From contig OY970820.1 of NCBI GenBank assembly GCA_963853835.1, positions 48,050,907 through 48,114,906 on the forward strand: DNA of 64,000 nt, read 5' to 3'. The notes below the pieces were generated by a model. The model saw only the letters and a program-made list of their open reading frames with translations, had not been told where the DNA came from and did no database searches. A program made the position numbers and the translations under genes. Positions 24,023-37,871 of this stretch are shown piece by piece; the first letter of the stretch is position 1; each line of letters begins with the position of its first letter. Origin of the DNA: Calendula officinalis (lineage: Eukaryota; Streptophyta; Magnoliopsida; Asterales; Asteraceae).

Positions 24023-24671
24023 CTGTTGTTTATGAGTTTAAATTAGTCCACACATTTATGAACAAAATAAAGTGAATGTTAATAACAATGTATTACAAGA
24101 TTCGTTAGTAATGAAATGACAAGTTTGTATATTGCAGAGGATTTTCCTAATGGTGGTTTCATGAACAGGGAACAGAAACCCAATTTAAAATTAACGTTTT
24201 GGTGAAACATTTACTTCCCAAAGGCACAAATAGCATACATAAATCACACAGCACAGGAATACTTAGATTAATTATATATCTTTCTAGATTAATTCTACAA
24301 ATATGATGAAGCAAGTAAACTACTCTACTGCTGATACACATCATAGATCCCGAAATCGTATTTGTAAACGAATTCAGAAAGTGTACAAATCCCTGATTCG
24401 GAGCAATTAATCGACCGGGCAAACTGAAAGAATTAGGGTTTCGATTCAGAAAACCGGCCGATAAGAGCTCAATCCACAACGCTAACCTAAGAAAATCCAG
24501 TAAATTGGAGGATACATACATTTATAGAATTACTCAATATGTGTACTATAACAGAAAAATCATACATAAAATCTGAATGACTCGAGATTAAAAAGGGCAA
24601 TTAGCAACTTGCATACAAAAAATCAGAACTGCAATGTATAGTAGGGGAATGGCAGACGGCCAACAACTGAC
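24023..24671 (-). other. PAC1: 5' UTR intron of PAC1
   Basis: On the minus strand a donor CAG|GTCAGTTG at 24672/24671 and the acceptor AACAACAG| at 24023, touching the ATG, bound a 649-base AT-rich intron. Both sites are good matches to plant consensus. Inferred; no transcript evidence. Confidence 0.65.
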
Positions 24672-24760
24672 CTGATCGTTGATCTGGGAGAATAGAAGAG
24701 AAGAGCAAAGTCGATTACTGATCAAAACGCTGAGGAAGAAATCGATTTTTGTATACGATA
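24672..24760 (-). other. PAC1: Probable first (non-coding) exon of PAC1
   Basis: Minus strand: pyrimidine-rich TTTGCTCTTCTCTTCTATTC precedes the donor. The transcription start cannot be fixed; a TATATCG lies near 24765. Confidence 0.5.
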
Positions 24761-24994
24761 TAACGAGTTCTACACGAGAGTTTTATTGTGCCCCAAGCTT
24801 TCTTTATTTCCATATCACCCCTTGTGTTATTCGTAATGACATATCACCCCCCGTATTTTATTAGAAATTAGCAAAATTATGTCCTGTTACCTTGTTAACA
24901 TTTGCCAAAGCAAATGCGTGTTCATCTACAATTGATGCGCAGGGTTTGAACAGGGTTGGCTTCGTTGTCTTCGTCTTCCACCACGAGGTTTTTC
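24761..24994. other. Upstream region of PAC1
   Basis: Presumed PAC1 promoter and the DNA up to the first tandem unit. No gene or repeat recognised. Confidence 0.4.
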
Positions 24995-25784
24995 ATTATC
25001 TGTCATGCTTCTCACCTTCTCAACCCTCCCATTCAGTGACGGACCCAGAACAAATATTAAGGGATAACACAATTTTTTCCCGCCTATTATATAATAAGAT
25101 TAAAATTTAAAAAGTACAGGTTCATTATACATTACAAAACAAAAGATTAGAATAAAAACTAGATATTACATTTTAAAGTTGTCATCTTCGTTGCCATGTT
25201 TTCCGAAAACGAGTAGTTAAATTTTCATCTGTAATCTTCATAGTGTTTCATTTTCTACACTACAAATCAATTGGTTTATGTTGTTTGAAATTTGTCTTTG
25301 ATGATTCAACTAAGAGACAAAAAGTATTGAGTTTTTTGTTCAAATTGTCATAAAGTGTAAAGTGAGCTTCATTTATTAAATTAAATTAACATTTGAGCTC
25401 ACTAATAATCAAAACAACATTGGAGCTTTTAAATTCGGACTACTTTTTTGCTGAAATTATAAGTGAAGGTAGCCAAACACTTTTTTAGGGGTAGCACTGA
25501 CATATACTTTATTTGTTTTCAAAAATATTTACACTTCTAGTTAAAAATTAAGGGGTAGCACGGGCCATTCCGGGCTCCAAAGAGGTCCGCCTATGCTACC
25601 ATTACCCATTGTCATTCCAACGTCATTCTCCCCTAAATCTTCGGGGTTCAAGAGGTTAGGCTGGTTTTAGTGGGGATGGTGAGCATCTCACCGTTGCTAC
25701 TCTCATGCGCCACACCCATAAAAAGCACTCCCAACACGCGTTAACCAAGAAAAAAAATGACTGAAGGGTGAGCATTATATCCAC

Positions 25785-26338
25785 TAGGGATGGGATATAG
25801 AACCGAAATCCCGAAACCGTACCCGTACGGAACCGGAACCGGAACTGTTTGGAACCAGATTACTAAAAATCGATTCGGGTATCGGGTCCAATATTTTTAA
25901 GAAATCGGGTATCGGGTATTTCGGGTACGAGTAAATCAGGTCCGGCTACATCGGGTATGAACAAATCGGGTCCGGGTACATCGGGTATGGAACAAATCGG
26001 GTCTAAGACCCGGAACCGAAATTAATTAACTATGTATATGGAATTTGTTGTGGTATAATACTACTAATAGTGTTTGATTCATATTAATTAAACAATTGTT
26101 ATTTGTACATCATTATAAACTACATGTATAAACTAAAAAATATGATACAAACACCCAAAAACAGCTCCAATTACTATTTCGGTTCCAATCGGGTCTATAC
26201 CCGATTTACCCGAACCGAGCCGGAACCGTATTCTGTAAAATGGTTCGATTCTCGGGTCTACTAATCCTCCTAAATCGGGTCTCGGATATATCGGGTCCGG
26301 GTCCATCCGGGTAGGTTCTAGACCTGATTCCATCCCTA
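25785..26338. mobile_element. hAT-type MITE in unit 1
   Basis: Ends TAGGGATGGGATATAGAACC and the inverted ATTCCATCCCTA, flanked by ATATCCAC and GTATCCAC (7 of 8 bases), the 8-bp duplication of the hAT superfamily. Subterminal TCGGGTA/TACCCGA words, AT-rich centre, no transposase. Confidence 0.85.
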
Positions 26339-26393
26339 GTATCCACTCGGCCTTTGTGCACAAGGTGGTGAAGGATTTATGTGCACAAGGTGG

Positions 26394-27080
26394 TGAAGGA
26401 TTTATGTGCACAGATAAGTACACGTGTCACCGTGTCCAATGTTATAACACACTAAAGGGTCACACCACTACACACCCAATAATGGACAACCGAATAAAGT
26501 AAGTTGTGTGGAATAATTAACTAGTTAAGTTAATTATAAAGAAGAGAATAAATAATAATAAGTTAATTATTATTTAGGATGGTTAAATATTAGGTTAAGT
26601 ATTTAACGGACAGTTAATTAATAGTTAATTAATTAACTAGTAAAAGTCCAAGGGTTTAAAGTGTTAATAGGAAGTTTAATTATGAGATTAATCATAATTA
26701 AACTCCAAGGACTAAACCGTAACATCTAGCCTTATAAATAGAAGGCTTATGTGAGGGTTTTAGGTTACACATTACAATACACCAAAAACCCTAATCTCCC
26801 TCACCTCTCTCTCGGCCGAAGTCGACCGAAACCCTTAGGGTTCTTCGGTTCGTGTTGGACGAACGAAACACACACGCACACACAAGTCCTTGTGTGATAC
26901 TTTGTTGGTACAACGCGGTCTTGCAGCGTGTCGAGGTGGTGCACTAGAGGTAGATCACTTCTTTAGCTATCTAAAGGTAATGTTCATCATCTCCTTCTTC
27001 TTGTGATCTCATTGACTAGTAGAGATCCAGTAATGTGGTATTCAAGTTCCGCCATATGAATACTACAAGGTTTTCCTACA
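26394..27080 (+). repeat. Copia LTR in unit 1
   Basis: 687 bp, TGAAGGATTTATGTGCACAG to TTTTCCTACA, TATAAATA near 26735, followed by the primer-binding site TGGTATCAGAGG. Same length as the LTRs at 29991 and 33313. Nearly identical to unit 2; differs from unit 3 at many sites. Confidence 0.92.
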
Positions 27081-28330
<1,250 letters not shown>

Positions 28331-28422
28331 ATTATCTGTCATGCTTCTCACCTTCTCAACCCTCCCATTCAGTGGTGGACCCAGAACAAATATTAAGGGA
28401 TAACACATTTTTTTCCCGCCTA

Positions 28423-28686
28423 CTCCCTCCGTCCCACAAAAAACTTCCCATTTGAGTTGGGCACAAGTTTTAAGGTGATAATTAGTGGTGGGATCATTGG
28501 TAATAATTGTGATTAAAATATATGATTGGTTTGGAGAGAGAAAGATAGTTAGTGGATAGTTAATGGTGGGTCCTTAGTAATAATATTATTTTATTGTGTG
28601 GAGCCCATTAAATATATGAAATGAGAAGTTTTTTGTGGGACAAAAATATAAGGTTAAATGGGAAGTTTTTTGTGGGACGGAGGGAG
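28423..28686. mobile_element. Stowaway MITE, unique to unit 2
   Basis: 264 bp, CTCCCTCCGTCCCACAAAAA to TTTTTGTGGGACGGAGGGAG, TA at both sides (28421-28422, 28687-28688). Units 1 and 3 show the empty site CCCGCCTATTATATAATAAG. Confidence 0.95.
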
Positions 28687-29387
28687 TATTTTATAATAAG
28701 ATTAAAATTTAAAAAGTACAGGTTCATTATACATTACAAAACAAAAGATTAGAATAAAAACTAGATATTACATTTTAAAGTTGTCATCTTCGTTTCCATG
28801 TTTTCCGAAAACGAGTAGTTAAATTTTCATCTGTAATCTTCATAGTGTTTCATTTTCTACACTACAAATCAATTGGTTTATGTTGTTTGAAATTTGTATT
28901 TGATTATTCAACTAAGAGACAAAAAGTATTGAGTTTTTTGTTCAAATTGTCATAAAGTGTAAAATGAGCTTCATTTATTAAATTAAATTAACATTTGAGC
29001 TCACTAATAATCAAAACAACATTGGAGCTTTTAAATTCAGACTACTTTTTTGCTGAAATTATAAGTGAAGGTAGCCAAACACTTTTTTAGGGGTAGCACT
29101 GACATATACTTTATTTTTTTCAAAAATATTTACACTTCTAGTTAAAAATTAAGGGGTAGCACGGGCCATTCCGGGCTCCAAAGAGGTCCGCCTATGCTAC
29201 CATTACCCATTGTCATTCCAACGTTATTCTCCCATAAATCTTCAGGGTTCAAGAGGTTAGGCTGGTTTTAGTGGGGATGGTGAGCATCTCACCATTGCTA
29301 CTCTCACGCGCCACACCCATAAAAAGCACTCCCATCACGCGTTAACCAAGAAAAAAAAAATGACTGAAGGGTGAGCATTATATCCAC

Positions 29388-29935
29388 TAGGGATGGGATA
29401 TAGAACCGAAATCCCGAAACCGTACCCGTACGGAACCGGAACTGTTTGGAACCGGATTACTAAAAATCGATTCGGGTATCGGGTCCAATATTTTTAAGAA
29501 ATCGGGTATCGGGTATTTCGGGTACGAGTAAATCAGGTCCGGGTACATCGGGTATGAACAAATCGGGTCCGGGTACATCGGGTATGGAACAAATCGGGTC
29601 TAAGACCCGGAACCGAAATTAATTAACTATGTATATGGAATTTGTTGTGGTATAATACTACTAATAGTGTTTGATTCATATTAATTAAACAATTGTTATT
29701 TGTACATCATTATAAACTACATGTATAAACTAAAAAATATGATACAAACACCCAAAAACAGCTCCAATTACTATTTCGGTTCCAATCGGGTCTATACCCG
29801 ATTTACCCGAACCGAGCCGGAACCGTATTCTGTAAAATGGTTCGATTCTCGGGTCTACTAATCCTCCTAAATCGGGTCTCGGATATATCGGGTCCGGGTC
29901 CATCCGGGTAGGTTCTAGACCTGATTCCATCCCTA
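29388..29935. mobile_element. hAT-type MITE in unit 2
   Basis: Same insertion as 25785-26338, copied with the unit; flanks ATATCCAC and GTATCCAC. The recombination switch lies inside it. Confidence 0.85.
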
Positions 29936-29990
29936 GTATCCACTCGGCCTTTGTGCACAAGGTGGTGAAGGATTTATGCGCACAAGGTGG

Positions 29991-30677
29991 TGAAGGATTT
30001 ATGTGCACAGATAAGTACACGTGTCACCGTGTCCAATGTTATAACACACTAAAGGGTCACACCACTACACACCCAATAATGGACAACCGAATAAAGTAAG
30101 TTGTGTGGAATAATTAACTAGTTAAGTTAATTATAAAGAAGAGAATAAATAATAATAAGTTAATTATTATTTAGGATGGTTAAATATTAGGTTAAGTATT
30201 TAACGGACAGTTAATTAATAGTTAATTAATTAACTAGTAAAAGTCCAAGGGTTTAAAGTGTTAATAGGAAGTTTAATTATGAGATTAATCATAATTAAAC
30301 TCCAAGGACTAAACCGTAACATCTAGCCTTATAAATAGAAGGCTTATGTGAGGGTTTTAGGTTACACATTACAATACACCAAAAACCCTAATCTCCCTCA
30401 CCTCTCTCTCGGCCGAAGTCGACCGAAACCCTTAGGGTTCTTCGGTTCATGTTGGACGAACGAAACACACACGCACACACAAGTCCTTGTGTGATACTTT
30501 GTTGGTACAACGCGGTCTTGCAGCGTGTCGAGGTGGTGCACTAGAGGTAGATCACTTCTTTAGCTATCTAAAGGTAATGTTCATCATCTCCTTCTTCTTG
30601 TGATCTCATTGACTAGTAGAGATCCAGTAATGTGGTATTCAAGTTCCGCCATATGAATACTACAAGGTTTTCCTACA
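29991..30677 (+). repeat. Copia LTR in unit 2
   Basis: 687 bp; shares derived bases with the unit 1 LTR (for example GTGTCGAGGTGG and AGGTAGATC where unit 3 and the 3' LTR have GTGTCCAGG and AGGTGGATC). Confidence 0.92.
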
Positions 30678-31918
<1,241 letters not shown>

Positions 31919-32709
31919 ATTATCTGTCATGCTTCTCACCTTCTCAACCCTCCCATTCAGTGGCGGACCCAGAACAAATATTAAGGGATAACACATTTTT
32001 TTCCCGCCTATTATATAATAAGATTAAAATTTAAAAAGTACAGGTTCATTATACATTACAAAACAAAAGATTAGAATAAAAACTAGATATTACATTTTAA
32101 AGTTGTCATCTTCGTTTCCATGTTTTCCGAAAACGAGTAGTTAAATTTTCATCTGTAATCTTCATAGTGTTTCATTTTCTACACTACAAATCAATTGGTT
32201 TATGTTGTTTGAAATTTGTATTTGATTATTCAACTAAGAGACAAAAAGTATTGAGTTTTTTGTTCAAATTGTCATAAAGTGTAAAATGAGCTTCATTTAT
32301 TAAATTAAATTAACATTTGAGCTCACTAATAATCAAAACAACATTGGAGCTTTTAAATTCGGACTACTTTTTTGCTGAAATTATAAGTGAAGGTAGCCAA
32401 ACACTTTTTTAGGGGTAGCACTGACATATACTTTATTTTTTTCAAAAATATTTACACTTCTAGTTAAAAATTAAGGGGTAGCACGGGCCATTCCGGGCTC
32501 CAAAGAGGTCCGCCTATGCTACCATTACCCATTGTCATTCCAACGTTATTCTCCCATAAATCTTCAGGGTTCAAGAGGTTAGGCTGGTTTTAGTGGGGAT
32601 GGTGAGCATCTCACCATTGCTACTCTCACGCGCCACACCCATAAAAAGCACTCCCATCACGCGTTAACCAAGAAAAAAAAAATGACTGAAGGGTGAGCAT
32701 TATATCCAC

Positions 32710-33257
32710 TAGGGATGGGATATAGAACCGAAATCCCGAAACCGTACCCGTACGGAACCGGAACTGTTTGGAACCGGATTACTAAAAATCGATTCGGGTA
32801 TCGGGTCCAATATTTTTAAGAAATCGGGTATCGGGTATTTCGGGTACGAGTAAATCAGGTCCGGGTACATCGGGTATGAACAAATCGGGTCCGGGTACAT
32901 CGGGTATGGAACAAATCGGGTCTAAGACCCAGAACCGAAATTAATTAACTATGTATATGGAATTTGTTGTGGTATAATACTACTAATAGTGTTTGATTCA
33001 TATTAATTAAACAATTGTTATTTGTACATCATTATAAACTACATGTATAAACTAAAAAATATGATACAAACACCCAAAAACAGCTCCAATTACTATTTCG
33101 GTTCCAATCGGGTCTATACCCGATTTACCCGAACCGAGCCGGAACCGTATTCTATAAAATGGTTCGGTTCTCGGGTCTACTAATCCTCCTAAATCGGGTC
33201 TCGGGTATTTCGGGTCCGGGTCCATCCGGGTCGGTTCTAGACCTGATTCCATCCCTA
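32710..33257. mobile_element. hAT-type MITE in unit 3
   Basis: Same insertion as in units 1 and 2, flanked ATATCCAC and GTACCCAC; carries unit-3-specific bases in its right part. Confidence 0.85.
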
Positions 33258-33312
33258 GTACCCACTCGGCCTTTGTGCACAAGGTGGTGAAGGATTTATG
33301 TGCACAAGGTGG

Positions 33313-33999
33313 TGAAGGATTTATGTGCACAGATAAGTACACATGTCACCGTGTCCAATGTTATAAGACACTAAAGGGTCACACCACTACACACCCAATA
33401 ATGGACAACCGAATAAAGTAAGTTGTGTGGAATAATTAACTAGTTAAGTTAATTATAAAGAAGAGAATAAATAATAATAAGTTAATTATTATTTAGGATG
33501 GTTAAATATTAGGTTAAGTATTTAACGGACAATTAATTAATAGTTAATTAATTAACTAGTAAAAGTCCAAGGGTTTAAAGTGTTAATAGGAAGTTTAATT
33601 ATGAGATTAATCATAATTAAACTCCAAGAACTAAACCGTAACATCTAGACTTATAAATAGAAGGCTTATGTGAGGGTTTTAGGTTACACATTACAATACA
33701 CCAAAAACCCTAATCTCCCTCTCCTCTCTCTCGGTCGAAGTCGACCGAAACCCTTAGGGTTCTTCGGTTCGTGTTGGACGAACGAAACACACACGCACAC
33801 ACAAGTCCTTGTGTGATACTTTGTTGGTACAACGCGGTCTTGCAGCGTGTCCAGGTGGTGCACTAGAGGTGGATCACTTCTTTAGCTATCTAAAGGTAAT
33901 GTTCATCATCTCCTTCTTCTTGTGATCTCATTGACTAGTAAAGATCCAGTAATGTGGTGTTCAAGTTCCGCCATATGAATACTACAAGGTTTTCCTACA
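33313..33999 (+). repeat. 5' LTR of the copia element
   Basis: 687 bp, TGAAGGATTT to CCTACA; TATAAATA at 33652-33659 is a likely promoter, about 100 bp before CCAAAAACCCTAATC. The 3' LTR has TATACATA at the same place. Confidence 0.95.
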
Positions 34000-34000
34000 G

Positions 34001-34012
34001 TGGTATCAGAGG
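34001..34012 (+). other. Primer-binding site
   Basis: TGGTATCAGAGG, one base after the LTR; complementary to the 3' end of initiator tRNA-Met save the last base. Confidence 0.85.
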
Positions 34013-34478
34013 TTTCTACTAATCTCAATGAGATTCGATTGAGTTTCTTTTCATCTAGTAAAGAACCCTAGAATTTTCTGCCAAGAACATTGTTCAAGTT
34101 TATGAACAATTGGTTTGAATAGGGTTCTAGATAAAAAGAAATTAGGCTTCTTTTTCCTTCCTTGTTATTTCCGATTTTCGTAAATATATATACATATATT
34201 TAAGTTTTTTTATCTTAGAAAGAACCCTAGTAAATTTAATTCAAGAACATTGTTCAAGTTTATGAACAATTGGATTAAATAGGTTTCAAGATAAAAAGAA
34301 TTAGGTTTCTTTTTTTGTTTAGTAAAATAAAACCTAGTACTTTTAATCCAAGTATTTTATTCAAAGATCTTGAATAATTGGAATAAAAAGGTTTTAAGAC
34401 AAAATTAAGAAAATGTTATGTTAAATTTTTCGTTTAAAAGTTTAACAAGTTTATTTGTTTATTATTATTATTATTAAC

Positions 34479-34480
<2 letters not shown>

Positions 34481-34565
<85 letters not shown>
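34481..34565. repeat. (AT)n microsatellite in unit 3, ~42 units
   Basis: 85 bp; shortest of the three homologous runs. Confidence 0.97.
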
Positions 34566-34569
<4 letters not shown>

Positions 34570-35189
34570 GGTAGTCAAAACCGAACCAATCGAGACACGG
34601 TTGGAGCTCGGTTCGACGACCGAGTGGTCGACCAAAACCGAGTCCACCGAGTTTCGGTTGGATGGTGTTTCTTGGAGACCAAGATATCTTTTTGATTTTA
34701 GTCCAAGATATGGCCTAAATCAAGGAATAAAATCTACAAGTTATTATGTAAGATTTTATGTTTAAAAGTCAATCTATAAGTATTTTAGTTGACTAGTTTA
34801 CTTATTTATTTTTCGTCTAAATAATAATAATAAGTATTAACATTTAAATTAAACCTAATGATTATAATAGTTATTTAAATCAAGACAATTATGAAATCAA
34901 GGAGGAAATAAGAAACCGGTTTATGGGTAATTTAATAATTATCAGTTTGGTAATTTAAATTATCAGTTTATTTATTTAATTAGAATGACATAACCCAAAA
35001 GGAGTGATATTGTGTTTACTTTAATTTTTTCGGAATTTTTTTATTTTTTGGACATTTTTATAAAGTTTTTTTTTAATAAACAAAACACAAAAACAAGTCT
35101 TTGGGGTTATGGCATGGCAATTTTTCGAAATTGCAAGTATTATTTATTTTTTGTTTATTTATTATAATATGAAATAATAAGGTGGTGAC

Positions 35190-35424
35190 TATAAACAGTT
35201 TGTTTATAAAACCAAGTTTTAATTATAAGATGGTAATTTTAAACAGTTTGTTTAGAAAGCCAAGGTATAAATTAATATAATGGTAATTATAAACAGTTTG
35301 TTTAGAAAACCAAGTTTTAAAATTAATAATGGTAAAGTAAACAGTTTGTTTATAAACCAAGTTTTATAAAAGACAAATTAAAAGTGGAATTTATAAACAG
35401 TTAGTTTATAAAACCAAGTAATTA
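35190..35424 (+). repeat. Five tandem leader repeats with dyad TAAACAGTTTGTTTA
   Basis: Copies start near 35191, 35241, 35290, 35337 and 35392, about 50 bases apart. Each has TAAACAGTTTGTTTA (arms TAAAC/GTTTA) then (T)AAAACCAAG. The array begins three bases after the end of tandem unit 3. Confidence 0.85.
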
Positions 35425-35595
35425 AAAACTGGCTAACTTTTTCGAACAAAGGAAAATCCTTTTTAGAAAATCTTAGATCAGAGTGCAACCCACCTAATGG
35501 AACACCTCACTTGTTAAACGATATTCACATTGTAAGGAGAAAGAACCTTAGATGTGGATTCAAATCATTGCGAGTGTTAGGGTGCGTAGAGTCTT

Positions 35596-35678
35596 GTGAT
35601 AATCGGGAGTCCCGGCGCAAGGCATCGCACTGTCTTAGGTGGTACGATCTATTTTGGTGATAATCGGGAGTCCCGGCC
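35596..35678 (+). promoter_or_regulatory. Duplicated near-palindromic leader motif, autonomous copia
   Basis: GTGATAATCGGGAGTCCCGG at 35596 and again GGTGATAATCGGGAGTCCCG at 35656, 60 bases apart. The core CGGGAGTCCCG is an inverted repeat around one base. Downstream at about 35810 GGGAAGTGCCCAAACCTTGC is also shared with the pol-less family. Position just 5' of gag is where retroelement RNA dimerisation/packaging signals lie; the role is inferred. Confidence 0.65.
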
Positions 35679-35942
35679 CAAAATGCACTAGAGGGATTAA
35701 AACATGTACAAGTTATTTGTTCAACTTGATATCCCGAGGATCTAGGAATCTTTTCTAGTCTAGAGGCGATCGGTATGGCTAAACCTACCAGAAATAACGT
35801 GGCTCTAATGGGAAGTGCCCAAACCTTGCATTAGAGGGCGTGAAATATGGGTCCTAGTGTAACTATTATTATAAAAAGGTAATAATGATAGAAGTTATTT
35901 ATTTTTTCTAATCTTACTAACCGTTTGTTGTTTTTCTTATAG

Positions 35943-37871
35943 ATGTCTGTACCGTCAGAAATTCCATTTTACTCACCAAACGAATCGCGAAAGTTCATCA
36001 CTGGAAAATGGAAGCTTACTGGTCCGAACTACAAAGTTTGGAAAGTGCACTTTAGGAGTTACCTAAAAGCACAGAAACTACTGTACGTGATAGACGAGGT
36101 GCCCAAGGGACAACCAGGGCAAGATGCCCAGGATGATGAACTTGACGCTTATTATCAATATCTGGCAGATGAATCACAAGTTATGTCGATTCTTATTCTT
36201 ACTTCATTATCAGAGCTTACTGATAATCTACGTAAGAAACCATGCTATGAGTTTGTCCAGTATCTTGAGGAGATGTTTAAAGATAGTACTGAAGATAGCA
36301 AGCAATTCATTTTACAAGAAATCATTTCGTCGGAAATGAAAGATGATCAACCACTGAGTGATCACCTTATCAACATAAGGAGGTTACTAGATTGTCTCAC
36401 CCTAGTTACTGGCACATCAAACGAACATGAACAAGTCATGTTCTTGTTTGGATCTCTCACTCAGTACTATAAGGACAAGGTAGTACGTATGGTCGGGAAT
36501 TTTGATTTGAGTGTCGCATGTCTACACGAGAATCTTTTGTGTATACGCGATGTTCAAAGGCTGGAGGAAGAATCTCTCCCCGAGATTCAGCAGGATGAGT
36601 TCTATGATTGGTTGAATGACTTTGCTGATTTATGTTTCCCAACTTGTGGCAGCAAAGATATTTGCGAGCACACGTCAGACGTGGGGCTGTTGGACGCTGA
36701 CTTTGTCAGCGATTCAGGTATCTTTATGATTGATTGTCTCGTTACTTCTAGTGAATCCTGGGTATTGGATACCGGATGTGGTCATCACATTTGCAATCAT
36801 CTGCAGGGATTTAAGAAGAACAGGAGGCTGGGACGAGGGGTTGTTGAACTACGAGTAGGCAAAGGTTCCAAGGTTGGAGCTGAAGCCGTAGGAACATATC
36901 TTCTCAAGTTGCCTTCAGGAAGAATCTTGGAACTTAAATATTGTTATTATGTTCCTAGACTTATTAATAATGTTATTTCTTTTGATTTACTTATAGACAG
37001 TGGTTTTTATTATGAGTTTTATGGAAAAACAATTTCGTGTTTAAAGGATGACATTTTATATTTTAACGCAAACTCTCATAATGGTCTATACACGTTAAAT
37101 CTAAATAGCATAGAACGAGACGTTTATCATATAAGTAAAAGATCCAAGAGTAACTTGAATAAAACTTATCTTTGGCATTGTCCTTTAGGTCATATAAACG
37201 AGACTCGCATTAAGAAGCTCCACGATGATGGAATTCTAGAGCCATTTGATTTGGAATCATATGCTATATGCGAAGCTTGTTTATCTGGCAAGATGACAAA
37301 AGACCATTTCAACCACTACAATGAAAGGGCAGGCGAGTTGTTAGAAATCATACACACAGATGTGTGTGGACCCTTTACTCCAGAAGCCAGAGGAGGATAC
37401 CGCTACTTCATTACCTTTACTGACGACTTCAGTAGGTATGGTTATGTCTTTCTTATGAGACTAAAGTCTGAGAGCTTTGACAAGTTCATAGAACATCAGA
37501 GGGAAGTAGAGAACCAACTAGGCAAGAAAATTAAGTCACTTCGGTCTGACCGAGGAGGCGAATATTTGAGCCAAGAGTTCGACGATCATTTGAAGGAATG
37601 TGGGATTGTTTCACAACTCACACCTCCATATACGCCTCAGATGAATGACATATCAGAAAGGAGGAATCACACCTTGTTAGACATGGTACGTTCAATGATG
37701 TGTCGCGCCCCACTACCACTATCATTTTGGGGACATGCACTCGAGACTACATCATTCACACTGAATAGAGTTTTGAGCTTTGACCAAAATCAGAATAATA
37801 TTAGAGCTGATTACAGAACACATCAAACCACTATTGTAATCTATAGATTAAAAGTATGGTGTAGGGTTTAG
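35943..37871 (+). pseudogene. copia Gag-protease-integrase, broken in the integrase C-terminal part
   Basis: 642-codon frame from ATG 35943. Gag with the copia capsid-like region spans residues 1-240 (TGPNYKVWKVHFRSYL near 28-43). No CCHC zinc knuckle is present: the stretch before the protease is acidic and reads FYDWLNDFADLCFPTCGSKD. Protease has LDTGCGHH near residue 275. Integrase has its HHCC finger (LWHCPLGH..ICEACLSGK, about 409-448) and DDE residues near D473, D536 and E572, the last two exactly 35 residues apart. The frame then enters a ~114-bp foreign insertion at about 37773 and stops at 37871. It would assemble particles, process Gag-Pol and integrate cDNA in the nucleus if intact. 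The break and those downstream make this copy defective. Confidence 0.9.

Larger units (their letters stand above)
31919..35187 (+). repeat. Tandem segment, unit 3 (3,269 bp)
   Basis: The copy contiguous with the copia body. Its LTR is the true 5' LTR. The homology to units 1 and 2 ends at GGTGGTGA, after which the leader goes on to tandem repeats and gag. Confidence 0.93.
34013..35942 (+). other. Copia leader (long 5' untranslated region)
   Basis: 1.9 kb non-coding. In order: repeated AAGAACATTGTTCAAGTTT blocks, (AT)n at 34481-34565, five tandem TAAACAGTTTGTTTA repeats at 35190-35424, and a block at 35490-35870 conserved with the pol-less copia family. Gag starts at 35943. Confidence 0.8.

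Noticed and set aside
26133..26423. Three identical 96-codon minus-strand frames (26133, 29730, 33052)
   Set aside because: Their repetition comes from the tandem triplication and they read through MITE and flank; no domain.
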